From contig NZ_BMJM01000003.1 of assembly GCF_014643455.1 (NCBI RefSeq), positions 124,001-188,000 of the forward strand: DNA of 64,000 bases. The letters are read 5' to 3'. Made by a program: the position numbers and the translations under genes. This DNA comes from Sandarakinorhabdus glacialis (lineage in GTDB: Bacteria; Pseudomonadota; Alphaproteobacteria; Sphingomonadales; Sphingomonadaceae). The notes under the pieces are model-generated. The model was not told the origin of the DNA. It ran no database searches and worked only from the letters and a program-made list of their open reading frames with translations. The stretch's first letter is position 1; each line of letters begins with the position of its first letter. This document shows positions 1 through 10,385 of the stretch, piece after piece.

Positions 1-1
1 A

Positions 2-55
2 CACCCCCGCTGGCGCCTCGGCCTGCAAACCCACAAGATGACCGGCCTACCCTGA
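2..55 (+). CDS. queE: 3' end of 7-carboxy-7-deazaguanine synthase (partial)
   Basis: Only the last 17 codons and the TGA stop lie in the window. They read HPRWRLGLQTHKMTGLP, which resembles the C-terminus of alphaproteobacterial QueE proteins (W-R-L-x-x-Q-T-H-K-x-x-G). QueE is a radical-SAM enzyme that makes 7-carboxy-7-deazaguanine in the queuosine pathway. The next gene, queF, acts two steps later in the same pathway, which supports the call. The two genes converge. The identification rests on a short tail plus context. Confidence 0.7.
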   Translation, partial: HPRWRLGLQTHKMTGLP

Positions 56-62
56 TTTACTT

Positions 63-89
63 GTCATCCCGGGCTTGACCCGGGACCCA
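63..89. repeat. Dispersed palindromic repeat, family I, copy 1
   Basis: A 27-bp element containing CCCGGG-CTTGA-CCCGGG, just after the queE stop. Its exact reverse complement occurs at 8032-8058. Elements of this kind (GTCATCCCGGGCTTGA...) are common between genes in alphaproteobacteria. The rest of the gap to queF (90-305) holds nothing I can identify. Confidence 0.8.
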
Positions 90-305
90 GTTACTTCTCC
101 GTGCAGCACCAGCAAGCTGTCCTACACACGACATTTCCGGTATCAGAACCGCTTGCTATCGAACGCACGCGCTCTTTGAAACTGTCAGCACGACCATCCC
201 GCAGTCAGTCCAGCCACGTCCAGTTCGCATCGCCTCTCGCAGCTCCACGGAAAACCGCCGAAAGCGGAAAATGTGGAACATGTCAATCATTGTGACGGTC
301 GGCCC

Positions 306-767
306 TTACCCCCGCCCGCGATACCCAGCCACCCCCTGATCCGGTACCCACAAGCCAACCGGCACCGGCCCCGAAGCCCAGAACACATCGATCGGTATCC
401 CCCCGCGGGGATACCAATATCCCCCGATCCGAAGCCACTTCGGCGCCATCTCCGCCACGAGTCGCTGTCCGATCCCGACAGTCACGTCCTCATGAAACCC
501 GGCATGATTCCGAAAACTCCCGAGAAACAGCTTGAGCGACTTCGATTCGACGATCCGATCGCCCGGAACATAGTCGATAACCAGGTGTGCAAAATCCGGC
601 TGCCCCGTGACAGGACACAGCGATGTAAACTCCGGCGCCGAGAATCGCACGACATAGTCGCTGCCGATCCTTGGATTCGCTGGATAATCGAGCACCGCGA
701 CGTCAGGCGATGCCGGCAGGGTCGAAACCTGCCCCAGCTGCGTTGTACCAATGTCCATGCCTGCCAT
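306..767 (-). CDS. queF: NADPH-dependent 7-cyano-7-deazaguanine reductase
   Basis: QueF reduces the nitrile of preQ0 to the amine of preQ1, a cytosolic step of queuosine tRNA modification. At 153 residues it is the short, single-domain type. The active-site stretch [15 protein letters not shown] gives the nucleophilic Cys51 and Asp58, followed by the family stretch [19 protein letters not shown] chose the ATG at 767 because GAGGG lies 8 nt upstream; an in-frame ATG at 797 would add 10 residues without a better ribosome site. It converges on the queE tail and diverges from sseA, so the 82-bp gap 768-849 should hold both promoters. Confidence 0.93.
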   Translation of the reverse strand: MAGMDIGTTQLGQVSTLPASPDVAVLDYPANPRIGSDYVVRFSAPEFTSLCPVTGQPDFAHLVIDYVPGDRIVESKSLKLFLGSFRNHAGFHEDVTVGIGQRLVAEMAPKWLRIGGYWYPRGGIPIDVFWASGPVPVGLWVPDQGVAGYRGRG

Positions 768-849
768 GTGAATATCCCTCGGTTTGGCGGATGACATGGC
801 GTCTTGCCCCTACTATGTCACGCTTAACAATGAAGTTTGGGAGTGTACG

Positions 850-1689
850 ATGAACCCGCTGGTGACAACCGAATGGCTCGCCGCCGAACTGGGCAAGAGC
901 GACATTCGCGTCATCGATGCGACGATGTTCCTGGCCGCTCATGGCCGGAATGCCCGCACCGAATTCGAAGCGGCCCATATTCCGGGCGCGGTCTTCTTCG
1001 ATATCGACGAGGTATCCGAGCTCGGTACCGACCTGCCGCACATGTTGCCGCCGCCCGAAAAATTCGCCAGTCGCATGCAGGCGCTCGGCCTTGGCGATGG
1101 CAGCCGGATCATCGTCTACGACAACTCGCCCCTACGCTCGGCAGCGCGGGTCTGGTGGATGCTGACGCTGTTCGGCGCACATGAAGTCGCCATTCTCGAC
1201 GGCGGTTTCGCCAAGTGGCAGGCAGAAGGTCGCGGCGTCGAGAGCGGCAAGCCAATCGTCCGCCATCGCCATTTCACCGTCTGGGCCGACAAGAGCCTTG
1301 TCCGCGATATCAAGCAGATGACCGACAATCTTCGCAGCAAGACTGAACAGGTCATCGACGCGCGTTCGGCCGGGCGCTTCGCCGGTACCGAGCCCGAACC
1401 CCGCGCCGGTCTGCGCAGCGGTCACATCCCCGGCTCGAAGAACCTGCCCTACGACCAGCTGTTTAACGAAGACGGCACCTACAAGTCGCGCGACGAGATA
1501 CAGGCAGCCTTCGACGCCGCCGGCATCGACCTCGCCAAGCCGCTGGTCGCCACCTGCGGCTCGGGTATCACCGCAGCAGTGCTCGTCTTCGCGGCCGCAC
1601 TGCTCGGACACCCCAAGGTCGCCATCTATGACGGCGCCTGGAGCGAATGGGGCGCCAGCGCGACCAACCCCGTCGTTACCGGCGCGTAA
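850..1689 (+). CDS. sseA: 3-mercaptopyruvate sulfurtransferase (two-domain rhodanese)
   Basis: It transfers sulfur from 3-mercaptopyruvate to thiols or cyanide. The 279 residues form two rhodanese domains, an inactive N-terminal one (about 5-125) and a catalytic C-terminal one (about 150-275). The active-site loop CGSGITA holds Cys236; a CGSG-[VI]-T/A loop is typical of mercaptopyruvate sulfurtransferases rather than thiosulfate rhodaneses. The chosen ATG has GGGAG 6 nt upstream; a longer reading from 784 would run through the queF-side promoter region. metC starts 7 bp after the stop, so the two are probably one sulfur-amino-acid operon. Confidence 0.92.
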   Translation: MNPLVTTEWLAAELGKSDIRVIDATMFLAAHGRNARTEFEAAHIPGAVFFDIDEVSELGTDLPHMLPPPEKFASRMQALGLGDGSRIIVYDNSPLRSAARVWWMLTLFGAHEVAILDGGFAKWQAEGRGVESGKPIVRHRHFTVWADKSLVRDIKQMTDNLRSKTEQVIDARSAGRFAGTEPEPRAGLRSGHIPGSKNLPYDQLFNEDGTYKSRDEIQAAFDAAGIDLAKPLVATCGSGITAAVLVFAAALLGHPKVAIYDGAWSEWGASATNPVVTGA

Positions 1690-1696
1690 GGGAAAA

Positions 1697-2911
1697 TTGA
1701 TCACTCGCCAGCCACCCCGCATCTTGCCGGCCAACGAGGGTGCCGCAACGTCATTGACCCATGCCGGGCGCGGGCCGGGTTTTGCCGAGGGCATCGTAAA
1801 CCCGCCCGTCTGGCGCGCCTCGACGATCCTGTTCGACAATCTGGCGGCGCTCGACGCCGCCATCGCCTCCCCCGACAAGGGCCTCTACTACGGCCGCCGC
1901 GGCACCCCGACCCAATGGGCACTCGAAGACGCCCTGACCGGGATGGAGCCCGGCGCGGCAGGCACCAAGTTGTTCGCCTCCGGGGTTGCGGCAATCGCGA
2001 CGGCGCTACTCGCGGTCGTAAAAACCGGCGACCATGTCCTAGTCACCGACAGCGCCTATGAACCGACCCGGCTCTTCGCCGATCAAATGCTCAAAAAATT
2101 CGGCGTCGAAACCAGCTATTTCGATCCAACAATCGCCGCCGGCATCGAAGCCCTTATCCGGCCGAACACGGCCGCTATCCTGCTCGAATCGCCCGGTTCC
2201 CTGAGTTTCGAAATACAAGACGTCCCCGCGATCACCACCATCGCCCGGGCCGGCAACATCGTCACTATCCTCGACAATACTTGGGCGACACCCCTCCGCC
2301 TGCAACCGCTGGCACTCGGCTGCGATATCTCGATCCAGGCGCTGACCAAGTACATCGGGGGGCACAGCGACCTGATGATGGGCTCGGCAACGGCCACCCA
2401 AGCCCTCTGGCCGCACCTCAAGACCGCCAGCTACCGCCTCGGCCACACCGTCTCAGCCGACGACGCATCCCTTGCCCTGCGGGGTCTGCGGACGCTCTCG
2501 CTACGCCTCGACCGGCAGGAGGCCAGCGGCCTTTCAGTCGCGCGCTGGCTAGAGGCCCATCCCGCCGTCGACCGGGTCTGGCACCCTGCCCTGCCGTCGC
2601 ATCCGGGCCATGCGATCTGGCAACGCGATTTCACCGGTGCGACCGGGCTATTCTCGTTTGTTCTCAAGCAGGGCCGGCGCGCCGACACCGCGGCGTTGAT
2701 TGACGACCTTGCCCATTTTGGCATCGGGTTCAGCTGGGGTGGGTACGAATCGCTCGCCCTACCCGTCGATTTGCCGAGCGTGCGCAGCGTCACCACGACA
2801 CCGGTGCCCGGCCCGATCATCCGACTGTCAATCGGGCTCGAGGACCCGGCCGACCTTATCGCCGACCTCGACGCCGGACTGGCGCGCTATTCGGCGCAGT
2901 TCACGGCCTAA
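1697..2911 (+). CDS. metC: Cystathionine beta-lyase (PLP enzyme)
   Basis: A Cys/Met-metabolism PLP enzyme that cleaves cystathionine to homocysteine, pyruvate and ammonia. The 404-residue protein has the fold-type I signatures: YYGRRGTPTQWALE near the N-terminus, a phosphate-binding SGVAAIATALLAV stretch, DNTWATPL, and the Schiff-base lysine Lys218 in ALTKYIGGHSD. A TTG start at 1697 is preferred because AAGGGA sits just upstream and it begins after the sseA stop; an in-frame start at 1628 would overlap sseA by 62 bp. The YIGGHSD-LMMG form is typical of MetC in proteobacteria. Cystathionine gamma-synthase or gamma-lyase are less likely alternatives. Confidence 0.88.
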   Translation: MITRQPPRILPANEGAATSLTHAGRGPGFAEGIVNPPVWRASTILFDNLAALDAAIASPDKGLYYGRRGTPTQWALEDALTGMEPGAAGTKLFASGVAAIATALLAVVKTGDHVLVTDSAYEPTRLFADQMLKKFGVETSYFDPTIAAGIEALIRPNTAAILLESPGSLSFEIQDVPAITTIARAGNIVTILDNTWATPLRLQPLALGCDISIQALTKYIGGHSDLMMGSATATQALWPHLKTASYRLGHTVSADDASLALRGLRTLSLRLDRQEASGLSVARWLEAHPAVDRVWHPALPSHPGHAIWQRDFTGATGLFSFVLKQGRRADTAALIDDLAHFGIGFSWGGYESLALPVDLPSVRSVTTTPVPGPIIRLSIGLEDPADLIADLDAGLARYSAQFTA

Positions 2912-4036
2912 TCGACGTCCTCGACATCAACTGAATCGCCGGTGACCCGCTGGCTCAATGCCGCCGCCATAAACGGGTCGAGGTCGCCATCGAGGACATC
3001 GGACGGAGACGTCGAGGTAACACCCGTCCGCAAGTCCTTGACAAGCTGATAGGGTTGCAAAACATAGGAGCGGATCTGGTGACCCCAGCCGATCTCGCTC
3101 TTGCCGGCCTCGACGTCGGCTGCGGCGGCTTCGCGGATCGCCAGTTCCCGCTCGTACAGCCGGGCCTTGAGCATGTTCATCGCGGTCGCCTTGTTCTTGT
3201 GCTGCGACCGTTCGTTCTGGCAGGCGACGACGACGCCGGTCGGCATATGGGTAATGCGGACGGCGGAATCGGTCGTGTTGATGTGCTGTCCACCAGCCCC
3301 AGATGCCCGGTAAGTGTCTATTTTCAGGTCGGATTCCTTGATATCGATATCGATATCGTCGTCGATCTGCGGATAGACCCACACGCTGGCGAAGCTGGTG
3401 TGGCGGCGCGCCGCGCTGTCGTACGGGCTGATCCGGACGAGGCGGTGGACGCCGCTCTCGGTCTTGGCCCAGCCATAGGCCTGCGGGCCCTTGATGAGCA
3501 TCGTCGCCGACTTGATACCGGCTTGCTCGCCGGAGTGAAAGTCAATGACTTCGACCTTGTAGCCGTGCTTCTCGGCCCAGCGCTGGTACATGCGCTGGAG
3601 CATCGAGGCCCAGTCCTGGCTCTCCGTCCCGCCGGCGCCGGAGTTGACTTCGATATAGGTGTCGTTGTTGTCGGCCTCGCCGGCCAGTAGCGCGGCGACC
3701 TTGTCAGTTTCGGCGCGCTTGGCGAGGGCACGCAGCACCGCCACGCCTTCGACAGCCATTTCTTCGTCGCCCTCGGCCTCCGCCATTTCAATGAGTTCGG
3801 AAGTGTCGGACAGTTCAATCTCGATCGCGCGCGTTGCTGTGATGGCGCCATCGAGGCGCCGGCGCTCGGTCATCACCACCTGCGCTGCCTTGGGATTATC
3901 CCAGAGCTTTGGGTCTTCGACCCGCGCGTTCAGTTCGTCGAGACGGCGGAGTGCGCGATCCCAGTCAAAGAAACCTCCTCAGCAGGTCCAGCGCCTGCTT
4001 GATGGAGTCGGAATAATTCTGTGCCTCGGCACGCAT
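2908..4036 (-). CDS. prfB: Peptide chain release factor 2, with programmed +1 frameshift
   Basis: RF2 recognises UGA and UAA stops and triggers peptide release on the ribosome. The gene is in two frames. A 23-codon leader from ATG 4036 reads MRAEAQNYSDSIKQALDLLRRFL and meets an in-frame TGA at 3967-3965. The slippery CTT-TGA-C is preceded by AGGAGG three bases before CTT, as in the E. coli autoregulatory site. After a +1 shift, translation resumes at GAC 3966 and runs to 2908, giving 375 residues. The GGQ motif is at about 248-250 (SGAGGQHINTTDSA) and the stop-recognition tripeptide is SPY (203-205). The last 4 bp overlap the end of the convergent metC. A single-frame gene call would truncate the N-terminus. 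Confidence 0.95.
3964..3982 (-). promoter_or_regulatory. RF2 programmed +1 frameshift site
   Basis: Minus-strand order: AGGAGG (internal Shine-Dalgarno-like element), TTT, CTT (P-site codon), TGA (stop), C. In known RF2 genes low RF2 lets the ribosome pause at UGA-C and slip +1, so the factor controls its own synthesis. Every element is visible here. Confidence 0.93.
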
Positions 4037-4099
4037 GTCATATGTTCCTGTAAAGTGTCCCGCGACATAGGCCGGGGCAGTGGTGCGTGCAAGCAAGCC

Positions 4100-6514
4100 T
4101 CAGTAGATGCCGCCCGAGTTTCGCATGAATTCGGCGTCGCTGCGGACCCGTTTCGGTGCGGCGGCGGTGCCCCTGCCCTTGCCGCCGACGCTGCTTGTGC
4201 GACGTGGCTCGCTGTCGGGCTTGAAAGCTTCCCAGATCACCGCGGCCTTGGCTTCGTTTGTCGGCCAGGTGCCGAATACACGCTTGCCGGAGCGTCGGTC
4301 GACGCGAACCATGCGGACGCCGGCGGGGATGTTGAACGGCAGCTTGGGGGCGTGCTTGAGCGCGACCTTGGCGAAGTCGAGCCAGATCGGCGCTGCAACG
4401 GTGCCACCCTGGACATAGCCGCCCAAGTCCCGAGGCTTGTCGTAGCCAAGATAAAGGCCTGCCACGAGGTCCTGAGTGCCGCCGACGAACCAGACGTCCT
4501 TGGGTCCGCTGGTGGTGCCCGTCTTTCCGGCCAGCGGGCGGTCAAGCGTCAACAGGCGGGTGGCGGTGCCGCGGGTGACGACGCCTTCCATCAGGTGGAC
4601 GGTCTGGAAGGCGGTGCGGGCGTCGATCGCCTGCTTGGGGACGCCGCCGGGGCGGGGCATGGCCTCGCCGTTCCAGTCGGGCGCGGCGCAGCCCGGGCAG
4701 GTGCGGTTGTCGCCCCGGTAGATCACCTTGCCGTCGCGATCTTGGACCATGTCGATCAGCGATGGCTGCATTGCGCGGCCGGCGTTGAACAATTGCGCGT
4801 AGGCGTTGGTCAACTTCATCACCGTGGTCTCGCCGGCGCCGAGCGCGATTGCCAGAACGGGCTGATAATCGCCTATTCCCAATGCCTTGGCCTGTGCGAC
4901 AACCTTGTCCATACCGGTATTGTAGGCGATGCGGACGGTCATCAGATTGCGTGATTGTTCAAGTCCCCAGCGCATCGTCTGGGCGCCGGCGCCGCGCATG
5001 TTGCCGAAGTTGCGGAAGCATTTCTGGCCGAGCGAGCGGCTTTGATAGACGCAGTACGGCGCATCGACGACGATCGAGGACGGGGTGAAGCCATTGTCCA
5101 TCGCGGTAGCGTAGACGATCGGCTTGAAGGTCGAGCCGGGCTGGCGCTGAGCCTGGGTGGCACGATTGAAGCTTTGCGCGCCGGCATCGAAGCCGCCGAC
5201 CATGGCGAGCACGCGTCCGGTGTGGGGGTCCTGGACAACCATTCCGCCCGAAACCTCGGGGGTCTGACGCAGGGCATAGGCGTTGCCGTTCTTGACGACC
5301 GGGATGACGTCGCCGGGCTTCAGCGCCTCGCCCGCCGAGGTCTGGGTGCCCTTGAGGGGCGATGAGGCGGCGTAGCCGGGCAGGACGCCGCGGCTGCCGT
5401 CGGCGAACCCAAGCGCCGAGCTGCTGCCTTGCTTGGACAGGACAACGGCTTTTTTCCAGTCGTCGTAACCGGTTGCGACAGCGGTGCCTCGAAGACGTTC
5501 CTGCCAGCCCTCTCCGGCGCCGATATTGGTCGCCGGCCCGCGCCAGGCGCGGCCGCGTTCGTAACGCATGAAACCGTCGCGCATGGCGCGTTCGGCAGCG
5601 TCCTGAAGGACAGGATTGGCCGAGGTGCGGATCCACAGGCCGCCGCCATAGACGCTGTTGCGGCCGTCGCGTTCGGACTCACCGAACTTTTCCATGAGGG
5701 TGCGGCGAACGTCCTCGACGAAATAATCGGAGGTGCGCGAACGGGCGAAGGAGCGGTTGGGAACCGCGACCAGCGGCGTTGCGGCAGCGTCGGCGCGTTC
5801 GGCGGCGGTGATATAGCCGTTGGCGAGCATCTGGCCGAGGACATAGTCGCGGCGAGCGACGGACCGGGCATTCTGCGATACGGGGCTGTAAGTGCTTGGT
5901 GCCTTTGGCAGAATGGCGAGATAGGCCATTTCGGCAAGATCGAGCTGCGTGGCGGATTTTCCGAAATAGGCCTGTGCCGCGGCTTCGACGCCATAGGCAT
6001 TCCTGCCGAGAAAGATCTGGTTGAGATAGAGTTCGAGGATTTCCTGCTTGCTGAAGACGGACTCGATGCGGCGCGCCAAGATCGCCTCGCGGAGTTTGCG
6101 GGTATAGGTGACTTCGTTGCCGATCAGGCTTTTGGCGACCTGCTGAGTGATCGTCGAGGCGCCGACCGGGCGGCCGCCGCCGACCATTGATCCGATGTTG
6201 GTGAAGACGGCGTTGACGATGCCGGCGTAGTCGAGGCCGCCGTGCTCGAAGAAAGTCTTGTCCTCGGCCGAAATATAGGCCTCGACGAGTTTCTTGGGAA
6301 TCTCGTTGTAATCGAGATAGATACGGCGTTCGCGCGTAAACGTCGTGAGGATGTTGCCGTCGATGTCGCGGACCGTGGAGGGTAGTGCCGCCGAAAAATT
6401 GGCAAGCTGGCCCTCGTCGGGAAGATCCTTGGTCGCCGAGCGATAGATCAGCGCGGCGCCGAGCACGCCGGCCAGCACCAGTCCCAAAAATCCCCAGATG
6501 AACCAGCGCCGCAT
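4100..6514 (-). CDS. mrcA: Penicillin-binding protein 1A (bifunctional transglycosylase/transpeptidase)
   Basis: A class A PBP that polymerises glycan strands and crosslinks peptidoglycan from the inner membrane. The 804-residue protein has one N-terminal membrane helix (about 4-24). The GT51 domain carries catalytic Glu84 in AEDKTFFEHGG. The transpeptidase domain has Ser461 in QPGSTFKPIVY, the SRN motif (SRNLMTVRIA) and KTGT (AGKTGTTSGPKDVWFVGG). I chose the ATG at 6514 because GGAG lies 5 nt upstream; it also leaves amiC and this gene 55 bp apart, whereas an upstream start at 6661 would overlap amiC. Adjacency to an amidase gene places it in a cell-wall operon. Confidence 0.94.
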   Translation of the reverse strand: MRRWFIWGFLGLVLAGVLGAALIYRSATKDLPDEGQLANFSAALPSTVRDIDGNILTTFTRERRIYLDYNEIPKKLVEAYISAEDKTFFEHGGLDYAGIVNAVFTNIGSMVGGGRPVGASTITQQVAKSLIGNEVTYTRKLREAILARRIESVFSKQEILELYLNQIFLGRNAYGVEAAAQAYFGKSATQLDLAEMAYLAILPKAPSTYSPVSQNARSVARRDYVLGQMLANGYITAAERADAAATPLVAVPNRSFARSRTSDYFVEDVRRTLMEKFGESERDGRNSVYGGGLWIRTSANPVLQDAAERAMRDGFMRYERGRAWRGPATNIGAGEGWQERLRGTAVATGYDDWKKAVVLSKQGSSSALGFADGSRGVLPGYAASSPLKGTQTSAGEALKPGDVIPVVKNGNAYALRQTPEVSGGMVVQDPHTGRVLAMVGGFDAGAQSFNRATQAQRQPGSTFKPIVYATAMDNGFTPSSIVVDAPYCVYQSRSLGQKCFRNFGNMRGAGAQTMRWGLEQSRNLMTVRIAYNTGMDKVVAQAKALGIGDYQPVLAIALGAGETTVMKLTNAYAQLFNAGRAMQPSLIDMVQDRDGKVIYRGDNRTCPGCAAPDWNGEAMPRPGGVPKQAIDARTAFQTVHLMEGVVTRGTATRLLTLDRPLAGKTGTTSGPKDVWFVGGTQDLVAGLYLGYDKPRDLGGYVQGGTVAAPIWLDFAKVALKHAPKLPFNIPAGVRMVRVDRRSGKRVFGTWPTNEAKAAVIWEAFKPDSEPRRTSSVGGKGRGTAAAPKRVRSDAEFMRNSGGIY

Positions 6515-6569
6515 CGATACTCCAACTTTCATGTGTCGATAGCGGGTGAAGGCTGAGTAGGAAAGCGCT

Positions 6570-7976
6570 TCAATTGCCGACCAGGTGGCGTTCGACAGCA
6601 CGCGCAATGCCGTCGGCGATCTTGCGGCGGCCGCTGTCGGAAAACAGGAATTCGGCGTCATCCGAGTTAGTTACGTAGCCTGTCTCAAGTAAAACCGAAG
6701 GAACATCGGGAGCTTTCAGGACGATCAGCCCGGCAAAATGGTGGAATTCGCCGCGAAACCTGATCTTGTCGGACAGGACGTCCTGCAGGGTTTCGGCGAA
6801 GGTGACCGACACGTTACCGGTCGCCCGCCTCGATAAATCTATCATGATTTCACCGACTTCGGGCGCTTCAAGGCCGAGATTGACGCCGCCGATGATGTCA
6901 GCTTTGTTCTCGCGGGCAGCCAGACGCGCGGCGACTGCGTCGGAAGCCACTGAACTCAGGGTATAAACGCTGGCGCCGCGGGCGCCGACGTTGGGCGCCG
7001 AATCGGCGTGGACCGAAATGAACAGGTCGGCGCGGGCCTTGCGGGCGATAGTGGCGCGGCCGCCCAGCGGGATGAAGCGGTCGTCGCCGCGCGTCAACAA
7101 AACGCGAATCTTTCCAGAGCGTCCAAGGCGTTTGGCGGTGAGCTTGACGATGGCCAGGGCGACGTCTTTTTCATAGCCGCCGTTGATGCTGATGGCGCCG
7201 ACGTCCTTGCCGCCATGGCCGGCATCGAGGACGACGAGAGGCTTGCCGCCGGAGCGCGAGCGGGCGGGCCGGGCGCGTGTAGGGGACGGGGGATTTGCGG
7301 GGGTTTCAAGCTGTTGGGCGGGCTGTGGCGGGGGTTCGGCCAGTTGGACGACGGTCGGTTTCGCCTCGGCAACGGGAGTGGGCGGGATTGCGACCGGTAC
7401 ATCCGGGGAAAACATGTTTGTCGGCAGGTCGAATTCGCTGGTTTGGTTGAGCGGCGGCGCGGTGGGCGTCGTCACCGGCGCGCTGGCGATAATCTGCAGC
7501 GGCCGGCGACCGCGGATGGCGTTGGCGATGAAGACGGTGTTGGGGACGCGGCGCAGGTTGAGTACGAGGCCGGTGGGACTGGCCTGCGCCGAGACGATTT
7601 CGATCGGGCCGACGAGATCGAGCACCAGCCGGGCGACGCCTGGCGAGAACATGGCGAAGCGCATGCGGATAACGCTGCCGGTACCGGCGACGGTCATCGG
7701 CTCTGAAAGTGAAGCGGGGATGTCGACGACGAGGCGGTACGGCGTTTCGAGCGACATCTGATGGGCGACCAGGGGCGCGCCATCGGCAGTGATGGTGACG
7801 ATGCCCGGGACGATCGAGACAGCGTTGAGACGTGATTGCCTGGGGGGCGCAGGTGCGGCGGGCGGCTGGGGGCCCGGCGCGGCGGCGATGGCGAGCGCGG
7901 CCAGCAGGATTGCAGTCAGGATGGGTGGCCGGCCTTGCACCGGCGTCTGGATAGGGTTGCTGGCGCGTGGCTGCAA
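6570..7976 (-). CDS. amiC: N-acetylmuramoyl-L-alanine amidase, AmiC type
   Basis: A periplasmic zinc amidase that removes stem peptides from peptidoglycan during cell separation. A hydrophobic signal segment (about 19-36, ILTAILLAALAIAAA) is followed by an AMIN domain (about 50-160), a Pro-rich linker, and the Amidase_3 domain beginning LVVLDAGHGGKDVGA (zinc His), with SVHADSAP and the C-terminal VLLETGYVTNSDD (catalytic Glu). Its 468 residues are normal for the family. The start is uncertain: the longest frame begins at a TTG (7976) and a GTG at 7940 would still leave the signal peptide. It is probably cotranscribed with the PBP1A gene 55 bp downstream. Confidence 0.9.
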   Translation of the reverse strand: MQPRASNPIQTPVQGRPPILTAILLAALAIAAAPGPQPPAAPAPPRQSRLNAVSIVPGIVTITADGAPLVAHQMSLETPYRLVVDIPASLSEPMTVAGTGSVIRMRFAMFSPGVARLVLDLVGPIEIVSAQASPTGLVLNLRRVPNTVFIANAIRGRRPLQIIASAPVTTPTAPPLNQTSEFDLPTNMFSPDVPVAIPPTPVAEAKPTVVQLAEPPPQPAQQLETPANPPSPTRARPARSRSGGKPLVVLDAGHGGKDVGAISINGGYEKDVALAIVKLTAKRLGRSGKIRVLLTRGDDRFIPLGGRATIARKARADLFISVHADSAPNVGARGASVYTLSSVASDAVAARLAARENKADIIGGVNLGLEAPEVGEIMIDLSRRATGNVSVTFAETLQDVLSDKIRFRGEFHHFAGLIVLKAPDVPSVLLETGYVTNSDDAEFLFSDSGRRKIADGIARAVERHLVGN

Positions 7977-8031
7977 GCATTGTCGGGTGCGCAGTGTGTG
8001 GACTGCGACGGAACGGAAAGGCCGAAGAACA

Positions 8032-8058
8032 TGGGTCCCGGGTCAAGCCCGGGATGAC
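8032..8058. repeat. Dispersed palindromic repeat, family I, copy 2 (inverted)
   Basis: Exact reverse complement of the 27-bp element at 63-89, lying between amiC and the small membrane gene. The two copies are in opposite orientation about 8 kb apart. Confidence 0.8.
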
Positions 8059-8071
8059 CGGATCAAAAGAG

Positions 8072-8173
8072 TCAGGCGGCGGTCGTGGCGGCGATCAGCA
8101 GGGCGAGGATGATGATCGCGGCGCCATAGGTAAGGCCGAGGCGAAGGCCGTGCAATCTGGTCTGTCGGTTCAT
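8072..8173 (-). CDS. Small single-span membrane protein (33 aa), unknown function
   Basis: A short reading frame, MNRQTRLHGL-RLGLTYGAAI-IILALLIAAT-TAA. It has a basic N-terminus and one hydrophobic helix of about 20 residues (13-33). A strong GGAGG lies 7 nt before the ATG, which is the main reason to accept it. An AT-rich stretch (about 8200-8275), unusual for this genome and suitable for a promoter, lies just upstream. I do not recognise a family. It could be a membrane peptide or a stress-induced small protein. Confidence 0.5.
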   Translation of the reverse strand: MNRQTRLHGLRLGLTYGAAIIILALLIAATTAA

Positions 8174-8274
8174 GGAGCCCCCTCCGTGTGATATCGATCG
8201 ATAGGAGCCTTTACGATTAGGTAAACAATTAGGTTGCAGTAATTGCATATTTAATTCGAATGATCAGTATTTTT

Positions 8275-8318
8275 CGCCCCTTCGGCGAGGGGCGAGTGTC
8301 CTCCCCTGAGGGGAGGAC
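8275..8318. repeat. Double palindrome 3' of eno (family III repeat)
   Basis: Two hairpins back to back: CGCCCC-TTCGGCGA-GGGGCG (8275-8294) and GTCCTCCCC-TGA-GGGGAGGAC (8298-8318), ending 4 bp beyond the eno stop. They may act as a processing or termination signal for eno, but there is no U-tract on the correct side. Confidence 0.6.
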
Positions 8319-8322
8319 AGGC

Positions 8323-9693
<1,371 letters not shown>

Positions 9694-9890
9694 CTAACGC
9701 CGTGCCGGGGCCATCTATCTGCCAAGTTGCATCGCGGCAATGACTTCGTATGGGGACCTCGAGTGGAGCAGGAGGGCCGTTCGACGGCAATGGCGAAAAC
9801 TTCGGTGCGGCACGGCGACCGGTGGGCGCGGCAGTGGAACAGGCGGCACCCAAAGACGTTGTGCGATGGCAAGGCAACACAGGAGAGGCG

Positions 9891-10385
9891 ATGATGACCG
9901 AGAGCTCGCAGTACGACGATGCGATGTATGACGATGGCGACGACGCCGGCACGGTTTCGCCGCGGATCGGGCAGAGCGCCGGCTACGGGTCCCCGGGTAA
10001 TCGGCCGGATGCGTCGTCATCGGGCAAGCGCCCGGGTGCGTCGTCGTTCCGCCGGCAGGGCATTGCCGGCGTCGCCCAGTCCAAGCTGCTCGATCTTGCC
10101 GAAAGCGGCAAGCTGGCGCTGGTAGAGAGTATCGACGGCCTCGCGGCGATGTCCCGCGAGATGGCCGAGAAGGTCGAGAGCCGGGGCAACGGCCTGTTCG
10201 GCGGTTATGCCTGGCAGGCGGCCAATCTGGTCGGCGAGTTGCAGGACACGCTGCGCGACAAGCCGGTCGACGAATTGCTCGACGACGGCCGCGACCTGAT
10301 CCGCCGCCAGCCGGCGGTTGCCGTCGGTATCGCAATGGTCGCCGGCTTCCTCGCCGCGCGGCTGGTGAAATCGGCCGAGCTATGA
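9891..10385 (+). CDS. YqjD/ElaB-like membrane-anchored protein
   Basis: A 164-residue protein with an acidic, disordered N-terminus (DDAMYDDGDDAG, then Gly/Ser/Arg-rich), an amphipathic helical middle (about 65-130) and a C-terminal hydrophobic helix (QPAVAVGIAMVAGFLAARL). This resembles YqjD/DUF883 proteins, which anchor at the inner membrane by the C-terminus, but it may be only an analogous arrangement. The start has AGGAGAG just upstream; an in-frame ATG at 9750 would add 47 low-complexity residues. Its TGA overlaps the next ATG (ATGA), so translation is probably coupled. Confidence 0.6.
   Translation: MMTESSQYDDAMYDDGDDAGTVSPRIGQSAGYGSPGNRPDASSSGKRPGASSFRRQGIAGVAQSKLLDLAESGKLALVESIDGLAAMSREMAEKVESRGNGLFGGYAWQAANLVGELQDTLRDKPVDELLDDGRDLIRRQPAVAVGIAMVAGFLAARLVKSAEL

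Noticed and set aside
101-295. A 64-codon open frame near the left end
   Set aside because: It overlaps the end of a dispersed repeat region, has no ribosome site and no recognisable content.
9750-9890. A 47-codon N-terminal extension of the YqjD-like gene
   Set aside because: The AGGAGAG ribosome site supports the start at 9891, and the extension is low complexity.
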